NCBI GenBank assembly: GCA_015488685.1
Contig: WFNH01000105.1
Span: 1-33,189, forward strand
DNA: 33,189 bases
Source of the DNA: Marinosulfonomonas sp.
GTDB lineage: Bacteria; Pseudomonadota; Alphaproteobacteria; Rhodobacterales; Rhodobacteraceae
Direction: 5' to 3'
Shown here: positions 1 to 8,229 of the stretch, piece after piece
How positions within the stretch are numbered: the stretch's first letter is position 1
Layout of the letters: every line of letters begins with the position of its first letter
Notes under the pieces: generated by a model
Seen by the model: only the letters and a program-made list of their open reading frames with translations
The model's database searches: none
What the model was told of the DNA's origin: nothing
Position numbers and translations under genes: made by a program

Positions 1-747
1 GTCTACGCCCAGAACCGCGACTACCACGATATTGGCAAGAAACGGCTGAAACGGGTCGGGCGCTGGTTGCTGGAACAGGATTCCAAGGCACAGATCAAAG
101 TGTTCGTCGATACCGCACCGGTGATGGAAAAACCGCTGGCGGCGGCGGCGGGGCTGGGTTGGCAGGGCAAGCATACCAATCTGGTCGGGCGCGATCTGGG
201 AAGCTGGTTCTTTTTGGGGTCGATCTTTACCACCGTGGAACTGCCCACCGACGAACGGGCAACCGAAACCTGCGGCAGTTGCACCGCCTGTCTGGACGCC
301 TGCCCGACCAACGCGTTCCCCGCGCCCTATCAACTGGATGCGCGGCGCTGCATTTCCTATCTGACGATTGAACACTGGGGACCGGTGGACGAAGAATTTC
401 GCGCCGCATTGGGCAACCGCATTTATGGCTGTGACGATTGCCTTGCCGCCTGCCCGTGGAACAAATTTGCCGCCGAGGCCCGCGAGATGCGCTATGTCGC
501 CCGTGACGAATTGCTGGCGCCAAAGCTGGCGGAACTGGCGGTGCTGGACGATACCGCCTTTCGCGAAATGTTTTCCGGCAGCCCGGTGAAACGGATGAAA
601 CGCGGCCGTTTTGTGCGCAATGTTTTGTATGCTATCGGCAATTCCGGCGATCCTGCCCTGCGCGATGTCGCCGCCGGATTGGTGAATGACGACGAAGAAA
701 TGGTCGCCGATGCCGCCCGCTGGGCCGTTGCGCGGCTAACGGCATGA
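1..747 (+). CDS. queG: Epoxyqueuosine reductase QueG (5' truncated by window edge)
   Basis: QueG reduces epoxyqueuosine to queuosine in the wobble position of tRNAs with GUN anticodons, using a cobalamin cofactor and two [4Fe-4S] clusters in the cytoplasm. The frame is open from base 1, so the N-terminus lies outside the window; about 248 of the usual 350 or so residues are present. The family core is visible: a VDTAPV motif with the conserved Asp, a GLGWQGKH segment and GSWFFLGSI. Two ferredoxin-like cysteine clusters follow, [12 protein letters not shown] and CDDCLAACP, separated by the QueG-typical [10 protein letters not shown]. The C-terminus looks like a short HEAT-like helical repeat. 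The stop overlaps the start of the next gene in an ATGA, which suggests translational coupling. Identification is firm; only the missing start is unknown. Confidence 0.95.
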   Translation, partial: VYAQNRDYHDIGKKRLKRVGRWLLEQDSKAQIKVFVDTAPVMEKPLAAAAGLGWQGKHTNLVGRDLGSWFFLGSIFTTVELPTDERATETCGSCTACLDACPTNAFPAPYQLDARRCISYLTIEHWGPVDEEFRAALGNRIYGCDDCLAACPWNKFAAEAREMRYVARDELLAPKLAELAVLDDTAFREMFSGSPVKRMKRGRFVRNVLYAIGNSGDPALRDVAAGLVNDDEEMVADAARWAVARLTA

Positions 748-1658
748 GGCCCGCGCGCGGTATATTGCTGATCGTGCTGGCGGTGACGGTATTTTCCCTG
801 ATGTCCGCCTTTGTCAAAGCCGCCGGACGGGTGCCCGCAGGCGAGGCGGTGTTCTTCCGATCTGCCTGTGCATTGCCGATCATCCTGATCTGGTTGGCGA
901 TGCGCGGTGATCTGAAACACGGGTTGCACACAGAAAACTATCGCGGCCATATCTACCGCAGCGTGGCGGGGACGCTTGCGATGGGGCTGGGTTTTGCCGG
1001 TCTGAAATTCCTGCCCCTGCCCGAGGTCACAGCCCTGCGGTTTGTCACCCCGATTATGATCGTGATCTTTGCCGCCATCATGCTGGGTGAACGCATCCGC
1101 ATGGTGCGTCTGGCGGCGGTTCTGACGGGGCTGGTCGGGGTGCTGATCATCCTGTGGCCGCGTCTTGACGCCGGGTTTTCCGGTGCGGGGCGGCGCGAAT
1201 TGATCGGCGCGGGGATGGTGCTGGCCTCGGCCGGATTTGCCGCCTTTGCGCAGATTGCAATCAAAAGCATGGCGGGAGTCGAGAAAACCGCCGCTATCGT
1301 GTTTTTCTTTTCGATGACCTCGATGGTTTTGTCACTGTTTTCGCTGCCCTTCGGTTGGATCTGGCCGGTGGGGATGGAATGGTTTTACCTGATTGGCGCG
1401 GGCGTGGTTGGCGGGGTCGGGCAGATATTGCTGACCAGCAGCTATCGCTTTGCCGATGCCAGCACCTTGGCACCGTTCACCTATGTTTCAATGATCTGGT
1501 CGCTACTGATCGGCTATTTCGCCTTTGACGAGGCCCCCACATGGGCGATGCTGGCCGGTGCCGCATTGATTATCCTGTCGGGCGTGATCATCGTGTTGCG
1601 TGAACGGCAGTTGGGGCTGGCCCGCACCGCCACGCGCAACGTCACCAAGCCGCGCTAA
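744..1658 (+). CDS. DMT-superfamily EamA-type transporter
   Basis: This 304-residue protein is very hydrophobic, with about ten predicted membrane helices arranged as two EamA repeats, the usual architecture of drug/metabolite transporter (DMT) family exporters. The second repeat carries a typical end with [22 protein letters not shown] followed by a terminal hydrophobic helix and a basic tail. It would sit in the inner membrane. The substrate cannot be told from sequence; relatives export amino acids, metabolites or drugs. The start ATG overlaps the queG stop as ATGA, so the two are probably co-transcribed. Its stop codon overlaps by four bases the stop of the convergent rsmB gene, leaving no room for a separate terminator between them. 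Confidence 0.88.
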   Translation: MRPARGILLIVLAVTVFSLMSAFVKAAGRVPAGEAVFFRSACALPIILIWLAMRGDLKHGLHTENYRGHIYRSVAGTLAMGLGFAGLKFLPLPEVTALRFVTPIMIVIFAAIMLGERIRMVRLAAVLTGLVGVLIILWPRLDAGFSGAGRRELIGAGMVLASAGFAAFAQIAIKSMAGVEKTAAIVFFFSMTSMVLSLFSLPFGWIWPVGMEWFYLIGAGVVGGVGQILLTSSYRFADASTLAPFTYVSMIWSLLIGYFAFDEAPTWAMLAGAALIILSGVIIVLRERQLGLARTATRNVTKPR

Positions 1659-2917
1659 CCAGCCTTGCGAATGACCGCGATGTAAAACCCGTCCATGCCG
1701 CCCATATCGGCCCAGTAATCGGGGCGCAGGCGCAGGCCGCCTTCAGGGGTGGCCCATGCCGGATCAAGCCCCGCAAGCGTGATCGGCTCGACCACAATGT
1801 CATCATGGCGTTTCAACGCATCTTCGATCTGGATTTCACCCTCGTCCGGCAGCAGCGAACAGGTGCAAAACACCAGCCGCCCACCCGGTTTTAACTGGCT
1901 TAAGGCGTGGTCAATCATCCGTTCCTGCAAGACAAACAACGTGGGGAAATCCGCGCCATCCTTGGCGTGGGGCAAATCGGGATGCCGCCGGATCGTGCCC
2001 GTTGCGGTGCAGGGCGCATCCAGCAGGATCGCGTCAAACAGCGCCTCGCGCCACTCCAGCGCATCCACCACCCGCAGGGTTGCATCCAGCCCCGTGCGCT
2101 GCAGATTTTCCCGCACCCGAGCCATCCGCTTTTTGGAGACATCAATCGCCACCACATCGGCCCCCGCTGCGGCCAGTTGCATCGTCTTGCCCCCAGGGGC
2201 CGCGCACATATCCAGCACCCGTTCACCGGCCTGTGCATTCAAAACCTTGGCGGGGATTGCGGCGGCGGCGTCCTGCACCCACCAATCACCGGCCTCGTAT
2301 CCGGCAAGAGCCGAGACCTGACCGGCCCCCTGCACCCGCACCGATCCGGTTGGCAACACCGTGCCGCCAACCGCTTTGGCCAACGCTGCCGCATCCCCCT
2401 TGGGGGTCAAATCCAGTGGCGCGCCTTTGGCAAAGGCCGCCTCCATCGCCTCGACAGTTTTCTTGCCGTAATCGGCCACCAATGGTTTGCGCAGCCATTT
2501 CGGCAGGCGCGGTTCGGGCAGTTTATCCCACGCCGCCACGTCGATCTTGCGCAGCACCGCGTTGACCATGCCGGACGCGCGATGATGCACCTTGTCCGCC
2601 TTGACCATCGAGACCGCCGAATTCACCACCCCGTGCGCCGCCGCGCCATCAACGCACAGTTCCACCACCGACAGGCGCAACACGTTATGCACCATCAGGT
2701 CCGGTTTGCGTTGCAAGAACGGCCCCAGCATCCGGTCGGCCCGATCCATCCAGCGCAGGGTTTCCATCGCCAGCCGCTGTGCACGGGCCTTTTCCGAGGG
2801 GTCCAGCTTATCCAGCGCGCCGGTTACCAGCAGTTCGGGCAGTAACGCGCCTTTACCCAATACCCCGTCCAGCAATCGAACCGCCGCGCGGCGCGGGTTT
2901 AGACCGGGTTGGGACAT
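1655..2917 (-). CDS. rsmB: RsmB/NOP-family 16S rRNA (cytosine-C5) methyltransferase
   Basis: This S-adenosylmethionine-dependent RNA m5C methyltransferase is 420 residues long and has the RsmB layout. A NusB-like RNA-binding region occupies roughly the first 140 residues, and a Rossmann methyltransferase domain follows. The SAM-binding motif CAAPGGKT is present. Both cysteines of the NOP2/RsmB mechanism are visible: one in DAPCTATG (Cys303) and one in FCTCS (around Cys353). The likely target is C967 of 16S rRNA, inferred from the family. The start at 2917 has an AAAGGA ribosome binding site about eight bases upstream. The gene is convergent with the DMT transporter and divergent from the DUF1674 gene. 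YP-type paralogues of RsmB exist, so the exact target base is an inference. Confidence 0.92.
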   Translation of the reverse strand: MSQPGLNPRRAAVRLLDGVLGKGALLPELLVTGALDKLDPSEKARAQRLAMETLRWMDRADRMLGPFLQRKPDLMVHNVLRLSVVELCVDGAAAHGVVNSAVSMVKADKVHHRASGMVNAVLRKIDVAAWDKLPEPRLPKWLRKPLVADYGKKTVEAMEAAFAKGAPLDLTPKGDAAALAKAVGGTVLPTGSVRVQGAGQVSALAGYEAGDWWVQDAAAAIPAKVLNAQAGERVLDMCAAPGGKTMQLAAAGADVVAIDVSKKRMARVRENLQRTGLDATLRVVDALEWREALFDAILLDAPCTATGTIRRHPDLPHAKDGADFPTLFVLQERMIDHALSQLKPGGRLVFCTCSLLPDEGEIQIEDALKRHDDIVVEPITLAGLDPAWATPEGGLRLRPDYWADMGGMDGFYIAVIRKAG

Positions 2918-2988
2918 GGGGGATTCCTTTGTTGATATGCTTGTGTTTCGGCCTATATCATAGGGGCAAGCTGAACAAGAGACGAGCC

Positions 2989-3165
2989 ATGCCCGATAAT
3001 ACCCCCAAAGACCTGCCCCCCGCCGCCCAACGCGCCCTTAAGGAAGCCGAGGAGCGCCGGAAGAAAGCCAAAGCCGAGTTACCCAAAGAGCTGGGCGGCC
3101 GCGACGGCCCCGAACCGGTGCGCTATGGCGATTGGGAGAAGAAGGGGATCGCGGTGGATTTTTAG
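2989..3165 (+). CDS. DUF1674 protein, SDHAF4-like succinate dehydrogenase assembly factor
   Basis: This is a 58-residue protein. Its N-terminal half is a charged helix (LPPAAQRALKEAEERR) and its C-terminal half carries the DUF1674 signature GGRDGPEPVRYGDWEKKGI, ending in AVDF. DUF1674 includes mitochondrial SDHAF4, which binds flavinated SdhA and aids succinate dehydrogenase assembly; that role in bacteria is inferred from homology. The start at 2989 is chosen because the conserved domain begins just after it; the open frame continues upstream but overlaps rsmB on the other strand without homology there. The upstream 70 bases must hold divergent promoters for this gene and rsmB. Confidence 0.85.
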   Translation: MPDNTPKDLPPAAQRALKEAEERRKKAKAELPKELGGRDGPEPVRYGDWEKKGIAVDF

Positions 3166-3218
3166 ATACCTGCTGTGCGGGACAAACCTGCCGTTCCCGA
3201 TGCAAGCTCAAAGTGTCG

Positions 3219-3734
3219 TTACTTACTGAGCTGCCTCGCTCTGAAGCCAAGCTGATTAAGCTCAACAACTAGAAGTTCCGCATTGGTGTCGGAGTCACAT
3301 TCGATAATTACGGGAGTGCCTGCGAGACACTCATCTATTGCGTGTTTTGCTTTTTTCAAGCCAAGACCGCTGAGCGTCCGAATCTTTCGAACCGCTTCGA
3401 CCTTCTTGGCTCCGTGCTCCCAATCAACCAATTCGACACGGGGCCCAGCCACTTTGTAGGGGTCACCGAAGGTCAAGTAGTTTTCAACATAATACTCAAC
3501 GGGGTATCCAGTTCCGAGCACATGCAGTTTTGCAGTATGCTTATCTATCAATAGAGGTGAATTACCCACCAGAGCATCCGATATGCTTCTTGATCTAATA
3601 TACTGTTTGCTCTGATATGAGAAAACCCATCCATATTCGCCTTCATGGATAGGGTCGTGAAACAACTTCACCTCTTGGGCGCTTGCAGCAAGATGTTCCT
3701 CAGCTATATTTCTTGCTGTGTCGATGGTTAGCAT
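3219..3734 (-). CDS. Imm35/YrhB-domain protein fused to an L7/L12 C-terminal-like domain
   Basis: A 171-residue cytoplasmic protein with two recognisable parts. Residues 1-90 match the Imm35 (YrhB) immunity fold: EYGWVFSYQSK, then LVGNSPLLIDK and LGTGYPVEYYVENY, in the family order. Residues 110-170 resemble the C-terminal domain of ribosomal protein L7/L12: an AVRKIRTLSGLGLKKAK stretch followed by an E-rich helix and a closing strand. In L7/L12 this GLGLKEAK face contacts translation factors. The ATG at 3734 is chosen because GAGGA lies seven bases upstream; an in-frame TTG at 3761 is less convincing. Base composition is clearly more AT-rich than the flanking genes, which suggests transfer. 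No toxin, integrase or repeat is adjacent. Domain calls are by eye; the biological role is unknown. Confidence 0.75.
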   Translation of the reverse strand: MLTIDTARNIAEEHLAASAQEVKLFHDPIHEGEYGWVFSYQSKQYIRSRSISDALVGNSPLLIDKHTAKLHVLGTGYPVEYYVENYLTFGDPYKVAGPRVELVDWEHGAKKVEAVRKIRTLSGLGLKKAKHAIDECLAGTPVIIECDSDTNAELLVVELNQLGFRARQLSK

Positions 3735-3859
3735 CACAGGTTCCTCAAAAACCAAGTTCAAGCAATTCTACCTTTAGATTTGCATGGATTATACAGTCAT
3801 TTTGGGGCTCGAAGCCGCTTTTAAGCCAGACCCATGACGCAAACCCCAAATACCGCCCC

Positions 3860-4669
3860 TCACAACCCCAGCACATCCAGCATATCGTATTCCCCCGGTT
3901 TGCGCCCTTGTCCCCACAGCGCGGCCTTTAGGGCGCCACGGGCGAAAATGGCGCGGTCGGTGGCTATGTGGCGCAGCACGATGCGTTCGCCTTCGCCTGC
4001 GAATATCACGTCGTGTTCGCCCACAATATCCCCGCCGCGAATGGCCGAAAAGCCGATGTCGCCGCGTCTGCGCGCGCCGGTGATCCCGTCGCGCCCGCTT
4101 TCTTTGACATCAGCCAGATTTACCCCGCGTCCAACGGCGGCGGCTTCGCCCAGCATCAGCGCGGTGCCGGATGGCGCATCGACCTTATGTCTATGATGGG
4201 CCTCGACAATTTCGATGTCGAAATCAGCATCCAGCGCGGCGGCGACCTGTTTGGTCAGTTGCACCAGCAGGTTCACCCCAAGGCTCATGTTGCCCGCCCG
4301 CACCACGACCGCATGACGGGATGCGGCCTTGATTTTCGCCAGATCATTATCCGACAACCCCGTGGTGCCGATCACATGCACCGCGCGCGCCTGTGCGGCC
4401 AGTTCGGCCATTGCCACCGTGGCCGCAGGCACCGTGAAATCAATCACTGCCTGGGCTTTGGCCATAACCTCAAGCGGATCATCGCTGACTTTCACGCCCA
4501 ACTCGGTGCCGCCCATTGCCACGCCGACGTCCTGACCGATCCAGTCATGGCCGGACCGCTCCAACGCGCCGACCAATTGCATTGCCTTGTTTTCGCTGAC
4601 CAATTTCACCAGCATCTGACCCATCCGGCCCGACACCCCGTTTACCACCACGCCCGGAAGTTTGCTCAT
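3860..4669 (-). CDS. dapB: 4-hydroxy-tetrahydrodipicolinate reductase DapB
   Basis: DapB catalyses the NAD(P)H-dependent reduction in lysine and diaminopimelate synthesis, supplying meso-DAP for peptidoglycan. The 269-residue protein has the N-terminal nucleotide-binding motif GVSGRMG (residues 11-17) and the GTTG loop (101-104). The active-site signature [13 protein letters not shown] (158-170) carries the catalytic His and Lys and the substrate-binding DAPSGTA. The length is normal for the family. AGGAG sits eight bases before the ATG at 4669. The gene is divergent from rbfA, with about 65 bases between the two starts. Identification is firm. Confidence 0.97.
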   Translation of the reverse strand: MSKLPGVVVNGVSGRMGQMLVKLVSENKAMQLVGALERSGHDWIGQDVGVAMGGTELGVKVSDDPLEVMAKAQAVIDFTVPAATVAMAELAAQARAVHVIGTTGLSDNDLAKIKAASRHAVVVRAGNMSLGVNLLVQLTKQVAAALDADFDIEIVEAHHRHKVDAPSGTALMLGEAAAVGRGVNLADVKESGRDGITGARRRGDIGFSAIRGGDIVGEHDVIFAGEGERIVLRHIATDRAIFARGALKAALWGQGRKPGEYDMLDVLGL

Positions 4670-4736
4670 CCTGCATCTCCTGAATTTCTGTTATGCATAT
4701 ACTGACCCGCTTGCACAGATCGCGCAACCGGCTTAG

Positions 4737-5177
4737 ATGGGGTTTATGGCAAAACAAACCCACCATTCGGCCCGTGGCCCCTCGCAACGTCAACTGCGTG
4801 TTGGCGAGTTGATCCGGCGTTCCCTGTCGGAAATCCTGACCCGTGGCGATATCCACGATCCAGACCTGAACCGCATGTCGATCACGGTGGGCGAGGTGCG
4901 CACATCGCCCGACCTGAAGGTCGCCACAGCATTTGTGCTGCCGCTGGGCGGCAAGGACAAGGAACAGGCGCTGTTGCTGCTGCGCCAGAACCGATATGAA
5001 ATCCGCCGCGCGGTGGCCAAAACGCTGGCCCTGAAATATGCGCCGGAAATCCGGTTCCTGATTGACGAAACCTTTGATCAGATGGACGAGACCCGCCGCA
5101 TTCTGGAACAGGACGACGTGCGTCGCGATATTGAAAACGACAGCGACGGCGGGGATGCAGACGGAGGCGGTGAATGA
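4737..5177 (+). CDS. rbfA: 30S ribosome-binding factor RbfA
   Basis: RbfA binds the immature 30S subunit and assists processing of the 16S rRNA 5' end; it is also needed for cold adaptation in model bacteria. The protein has the family opening SQRQLRVGELIRRSLSEIL, the KH-type central strand-helix region (DLKVATAFVLPLGGKDKEQ) and the LKYAPEIRFLIDETFDQMDET block near the end. It closes with an acidic Asp/Gly-rich tail. Translation could start at 4737 or three codons later at 4746, which gives MAKQT, the usual opening of alphaproteobacterial RbfA; neither has a well-spaced Shine-Dalgarno. The stop overlaps the next start in an ATGA. The neighbour truB is a classic partner. Confidence 0.95.
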   Translation: MGFMAKQTHHSARGPSQRQLRVGELIRRSLSEILTRGDIHDPDLNRMSITVGEVRTSPDLKVATAFVLPLGGKDKEQALLLLRQNRYEIRRAVAKTLALKYAPEIRFLIDETFDQMDETRRILEQDDVRRDIENDSDGGDADGGGE

Positions 5178-5896
5178 TCCGCGCCGCTTTGGCATTTCTG
5201 TTGCTGCTGCCCGCTGTGGCGAATGGCTGCGAAACGCTGACGTATAAATCCAACGACTATACCCTGTGTGAAGTGACGCTAGACGATGATCTGCGGCTGT
5301 TCCATTCCGATGCGGATGGCCGGCTACTGGGCAGTTTCAGCCGGATCAACGCGATGCTGGAGCAAAACGGCCAGACGCTGGGCTTTGCAATGAATGCAGG
5401 GATGTATCATGCGGATCGCAGCCCTGTTGGCCTGTTTATCGAAAACGGCAAGGAACGCGCTCCGCTGGCCGATGGCGGCAGCTATGGCAACTTTGGTCTG
5501 AAACCCAATGGTGTGTTTTGTTTTGGCAAGGACCGGTTGGCGGTGATTGAAACCAATGCGTTTCGCGATGCCAGACCGGCTTGTGATTACGCCACACAGT
5601 CCGGCCCGATGCTGGTGATTGACGGGGCGTTGCACCCGCGGTTTCTGGTCGATGCGACCTCGCGTAATATTCGCAACGGGGTCGGGGTATCGGCAGATGG
5701 CACCCGCGCATATTTCGTGATTTCCGACAATCCTGTCACCTTCCACGAATTCGGCTCGCTATTCCGCGATCACCTGAAAACCCCCAATGCACTCTATTTC
5801 GACGGCAAGGTTTCGCGCCTGTTTGCACCCGATCTGGGCCGGTCCGACAGTGGCTTTCCGCTAGGGGTGATCGTGGGCACTGTGATCAGCCGTTGA
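5174..5896 (+). CDS. Secreted phosphodiester glycosidase family protein (DUF2233/NAGPA)
   Basis: A 240-residue protein with an N-terminal signal peptide (MIRAALAFLLLLPAVANG, cleavage near residue 18-20), so probably periplasmic. The rest matches the DUF2233/NAGPA fold: GMYHADRSPVGLFIENG, NFGLKPNGVFCFG, TQSGPMLVIDG and RNGVGV, in the expected order. The family includes the lysosomal enzyme that uncovers mannose 6-phosphate by cleaving a GlcNAc phosphodiester, and bacterial proteins acting on teichoic-acid or exopolysaccharide phosphodiesters; the substrate here is unknown. Its ATG overlaps the rbfA stop and truB follows 57 bases later, so it sits inside a translation-factor operon with no obvious functional link. 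Confidence 0.85.
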   Translation: MIRAALAFLLLLPAVANGCETLTYKSNDYTLCEVTLDDDLRLFHSDADGRLLGSFSRINAMLEQNGQTLGFAMNAGMYHADRSPVGLFIENGKERAPLADGGSYGNFGLKPNGVFCFGKDRLAVIETNAFRDARPACDYATQSGPMLVIDGALHPRFLVDATSRNIRNGVGVSADGTRAYFVISDNPVTFHEFGSLFRDHLKTPNALYFDGKVSRLFAPDLGRSDSGFPLGVIVGTVISR

Positions 5897-5953
5897 CCTG
5901 CGGCAACAGGCGCACTAAATGCCACAGCTTAAGGTAAATTCTGGAGCACACCC

Positions 5954-6877
5954 TTGGGACGCAGACGTAAGAATGGTCGTGATATTTCGGGCTGGCTGGT
6001 TGTCAACAAACCGGCGGGCATCACCTCGAATGCGGTGGTGAACAAGGTGCGCTGGGCGATGGACGCGAAAAAGGCGGGCCATGCGGGCACGCTGGACCCC
6101 GAGGCAACCGGCGTGCTGGCGATTGCGCTGGGCGAGGCGACGAAAACCGTGCCCTACATCACGGATGCGCAAAAGGCCTACCGGTTTATTGTGCGGCTGG
6201 GGCAGGCGACCAACACCGATGATGCCGAGGGCGAAGTGATTTCGCAATCCGACACGCGCCCCACCGACGATGAAATCCATGCCGCGCTGGGGCAGTTTAC
6301 CGGCGACATCATGCAAATCCCGCCACAGTTTTCTGCCGTGAAAATCGACGGCCAGCGTGCCTATAAACTGGCGCGAGCAGGCGAAGAGGTTGAGATCAAG
6401 GCCCGCCCGCTGTGGGTCGAGGAACTGGAGCTGGTCGAGCGGATCGACGAGGATCACATCGTGCTGGAAATGATCTGCGGCAAGGGCGGCTATGTGCGCG
6501 CGATCGCCCGTGATCTGGGGGCCGTGCTGGGCTGTTTCGCCCATGTCAAATCGCTGCACCGTGTCTGGTCCGGTCCGTTCGAGGCTGAGGACGGCATCAC
6601 CATGGAACTGGTCGAGGAACTGGCCAAAACCGGCGAGCTGGATGCCTATCTGCGCCCGCTGGAACAGGGGTTGGAAGACCTGCCCGAACTGCGCTGCACC
6701 CCCGAGTCCGCCGCGCGTTTGCGGCATGGCAATCCGGGGATGGTGTTGGCATCAGACGTGGAATACGGCGACGAGGCCTGGGCATCGCTGGATGGCAAGG
6801 CCGTAGCGGTAGGCGTTTACAAATCCGGCGAATTGCACCCGTCACGGGTGTTCAATACAACAGAATTGCCTGTTTAG
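5954..6877 (+). CDS. truB: tRNA pseudouridine(55) synthase TruB
   Basis: TruB converts U55 in the T loop of tRNAs to pseudouridine. The 307-residue protein opens with [14 protein letters not shown] and contains the catalytic motif [15 protein letters not shown], with the nucleophilic Asp48. Further TruB blocks include [17 protein letters not shown] and [12 protein letters not shown]. The C-terminus holds a PUA-like region (roughly 250-300). The chosen start is a TTG at 5954, preceded by GGAG about eight bases upstream; no ATG fits the family N-terminus. It ends the dapB/rbfA-side cluster. In many bacteria rpsO and pnp follow, but here an RTX gene does. Confidence 0.95.
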   Translation: MGRRRKNGRDISGWLVVNKPAGITSNAVVNKVRWAMDAKKAGHAGTLDPEATGVLAIALGEATKTVPYITDAQKAYRFIVRLGQATNTDDAEGEVISQSDTRPTDDEIHAALGQFTGDIMQIPPQFSAVKIDGQRAYKLARAGEEVEIKARPLWVEELELVERIDEDHIVLEMICGKGGYVRAIARDLGAVLGCFAHVKSLHRVWSGPFEAEDGITMELVEELAKTGELDAYLRPLEQGLEDLPELRCTPESAARLRHGNPGMVLASDVEYGDEAWASLDGKAVAVGVYKSGELHPSRVFNTTELPV

Positions 6878-7076
6878 GAAACGTCTGAATAACATTGAAA
6901 TAGCAAGCACATTTCGATTTTTTAGGATGCCGAAAACCTGTAATAATAAATAAAAACAATCAGTTGAAAGGTGTATTCTTGCAAGTCAGGTTTTCCTTAC
7001 TTGCTGGTCTTTAGCTGGCCACTCTATCGTTGTCATACAAATTTTTCTCGTAACTTTTTAATGAAGGATTTCTGAC

Positions 7077-8153
7077 ATGGCGTATTTCAACGGCACAAAT
7101 TCAAACGATTCTTGGTACGGCACATCGGGTAATGACATCATTCGTGGGTATGGCGGGAATGACTTTTTTCATGGTGGTCAAGGCTATGACAGAATATTTG
7201 GCGGGGATGGTAATGACCGTCTCAATGGTGATGGCGGCAATGATTATCTTTTTGGTGAAGGCGGGAATGACACTTTGCGTGGTGGTCAAGGCCATGACAG
7301 GATATTTGGCGGGGGTGGTTATGACCGTCTCTATGGTGATGGCGGCAATGACCATCTTTTTGGTGAAGACGGGAATGACTCTATATCGGGAGGATCCGGC
7401 GGCGATTATCTTTCAGGCGGGGATGGCCGCGACCACCTCTTTGGTGGATCGGGCAATGATTACCTGACAGGGGATGCGGGTGATGATTATGCTAACGGTG
7501 GCACAGGCAACGATGTAATCCGCGGTGGGGCAGGTCGGGATTTTATATATGGTGGCGCTGGTGACGATTTTGTATATGGCGGCACGGGCGATGATACACT
7601 GTATGCAAATGCCGGTAACGACAAGCTTTATGGTGGTGACGGCAATGATGCGCTTTATGTGAAGGGTAATTATGATTACTTTGGCACCTTAGGGAATAAT
7701 TCGCTATATGGAGAAGCAGGCGACGATCAACTTACCGGTTATTATGGAAATGATCTGCTCTCTGGTGGCACTGGTAATGATACCCTTTCAGGGGATCGCG
7801 GAAATGACAACCTAGTGGGTGGCGCAGGCGACGACATTATGACTGGTGGTGCGGATGCTGATAGCTTCATATTCGAATCGCCCGATTATGTTCGCTCATC
7901 AGGGGTTTTTGGCGGATTTGACTACACCAATTTTGACCCCAATGATTTCATCCTGCCAATAAATGGTCACGATGAGATTACTGATTTTGAAATTGGCCTG
8001 GATAAGATTGAATTCAGAAACGGCAATATCAGGTATTCCGATCTATCCATTACCCAGTCAGGGGCGGATACTGTTATTCATTACGGCGCGGATCAAATTA
8101 TGTTGCTAGACACAACGGCAACTGACCTTCATTTCAGTGATTTTGTATTTTGA
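7077..8153 (+). CDS. RTX-type calcium-binding repeat protein, probable type I secretion substrate
   Basis: A 358-residue protein built almost entirely from glycine/aspartate nonapeptides of the GGxGxDxLx type over roughly residues 5-265 (for example GGDGNDRLNGDGGNDYLFG). These form calcium-binding beta rolls in secreted RTX proteins. There is no N-terminal signal peptide and no catalytic domain in front. The C-terminal 90 residues (FEIGLDKIEF, a short strand-rich block and a final HFSDFVF) look like the uncleaved C-terminal signal used by type I secretion; this is inferred. AAGGA precedes the ATG by about eight bases. The 199-base upstream gap is AT-rich, and the gene is more AT-rich than its neighbours. 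No ABC exporter or membrane fusion gene lies nearby. Confidence 0.88.
   Translation: MAYFNGTNSNDSWYGTSGNDIIRGYGGNDFFHGGQGYDRIFGGDGNDRLNGDGGNDYLFGEGGNDTLRGGQGHDRIFGGGGYDRLYGDGGNDHLFGEDGNDSISGGSGGDYLSGGDGRDHLFGGSGNDYLTGDAGDDYANGGTGNDVIRGGAGRDFIYGGAGDDFVYGGTGDDTLYANAGNDKLYGGDGNDALYVKGNYDYFGTLGNNSLYGEAGDDQLTGYYGNDLLSGGTGNDTLSGDRGNDNLVGGAGDDIMTGGADADSFIFESPDYVRSSGVFGGFDYTNFDPNDFILPINGHDEITDFEIGLDKIEFRNGNIRYSDLSITQSGADTVIHYGADQIMLLDTTATDLHFSDFVF
7153..7368 (+). repeat. Tandem duplication of a 108-bp unit inside the RTX gene
   Basis: Two head-to-tail copies of a 108-base unit lie at 7153-7260 and 7261-7368. By direct comparison they differ at 11 positions (about 90% identity). Each encodes 36 residues, exactly four RTX nonapeptides. 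The next unit starts similarly (CGGGAATGAC) and then diverges. This indicates expansion of the repeat tract by tandem duplication. Confidence 0.9.
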
Positions 8154-8164
8154 GTGTTTCGGGG

Positions 8165-8213
8165 GCAATAAAACACAACCCATATCTATAGATATGTACA
8201 AGTGTTTTATTGC
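8165..8213. terminator. Nested perfect palindrome between convergent genes, probable bidirectional terminator
   Basis: Outer arms GCAATAAAACAC (8165-8176) and GTGTTTTATTGC (8202-8213) are perfectly complementary over 12 bases. Inside them lies a second perfect 16-base palindrome, CATATCTATAGATATG (8181-8196). The element fills the 76-base gap between the RTX stop and the stop of the convergent cytochrome gene. There is no clean T-run after the stem, so a terminator role is inferred from position and structure. Confidence 0.6.
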
Positions 8214-8229
8214 TGGGCACGCGCCCTAT

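Noticed and set aside
3165-3860. Mobile element carrying the Imm35-like gene
   Set aside because: Only AT-rich composition supports it. No integrase, terminal inverted repeats, target duplication or tRNA gene were seen at the edges.
6878-7076. Defined sigma-70 promoter for the RTX gene
   Set aside because: A TTGTCA-like box near 7029 has no well-spaced -10 partner (the nearest candidate is only about 15 bases away), so I report only that the gap is AT-rich and holds no gene.
7077-7860. Regular repeats resembling a CRISPR array or a satellite
   Set aside because: The periodicity is in frame and encodes RTX nonapeptides; there are no constant repeats with variable spacers and no cas genes.
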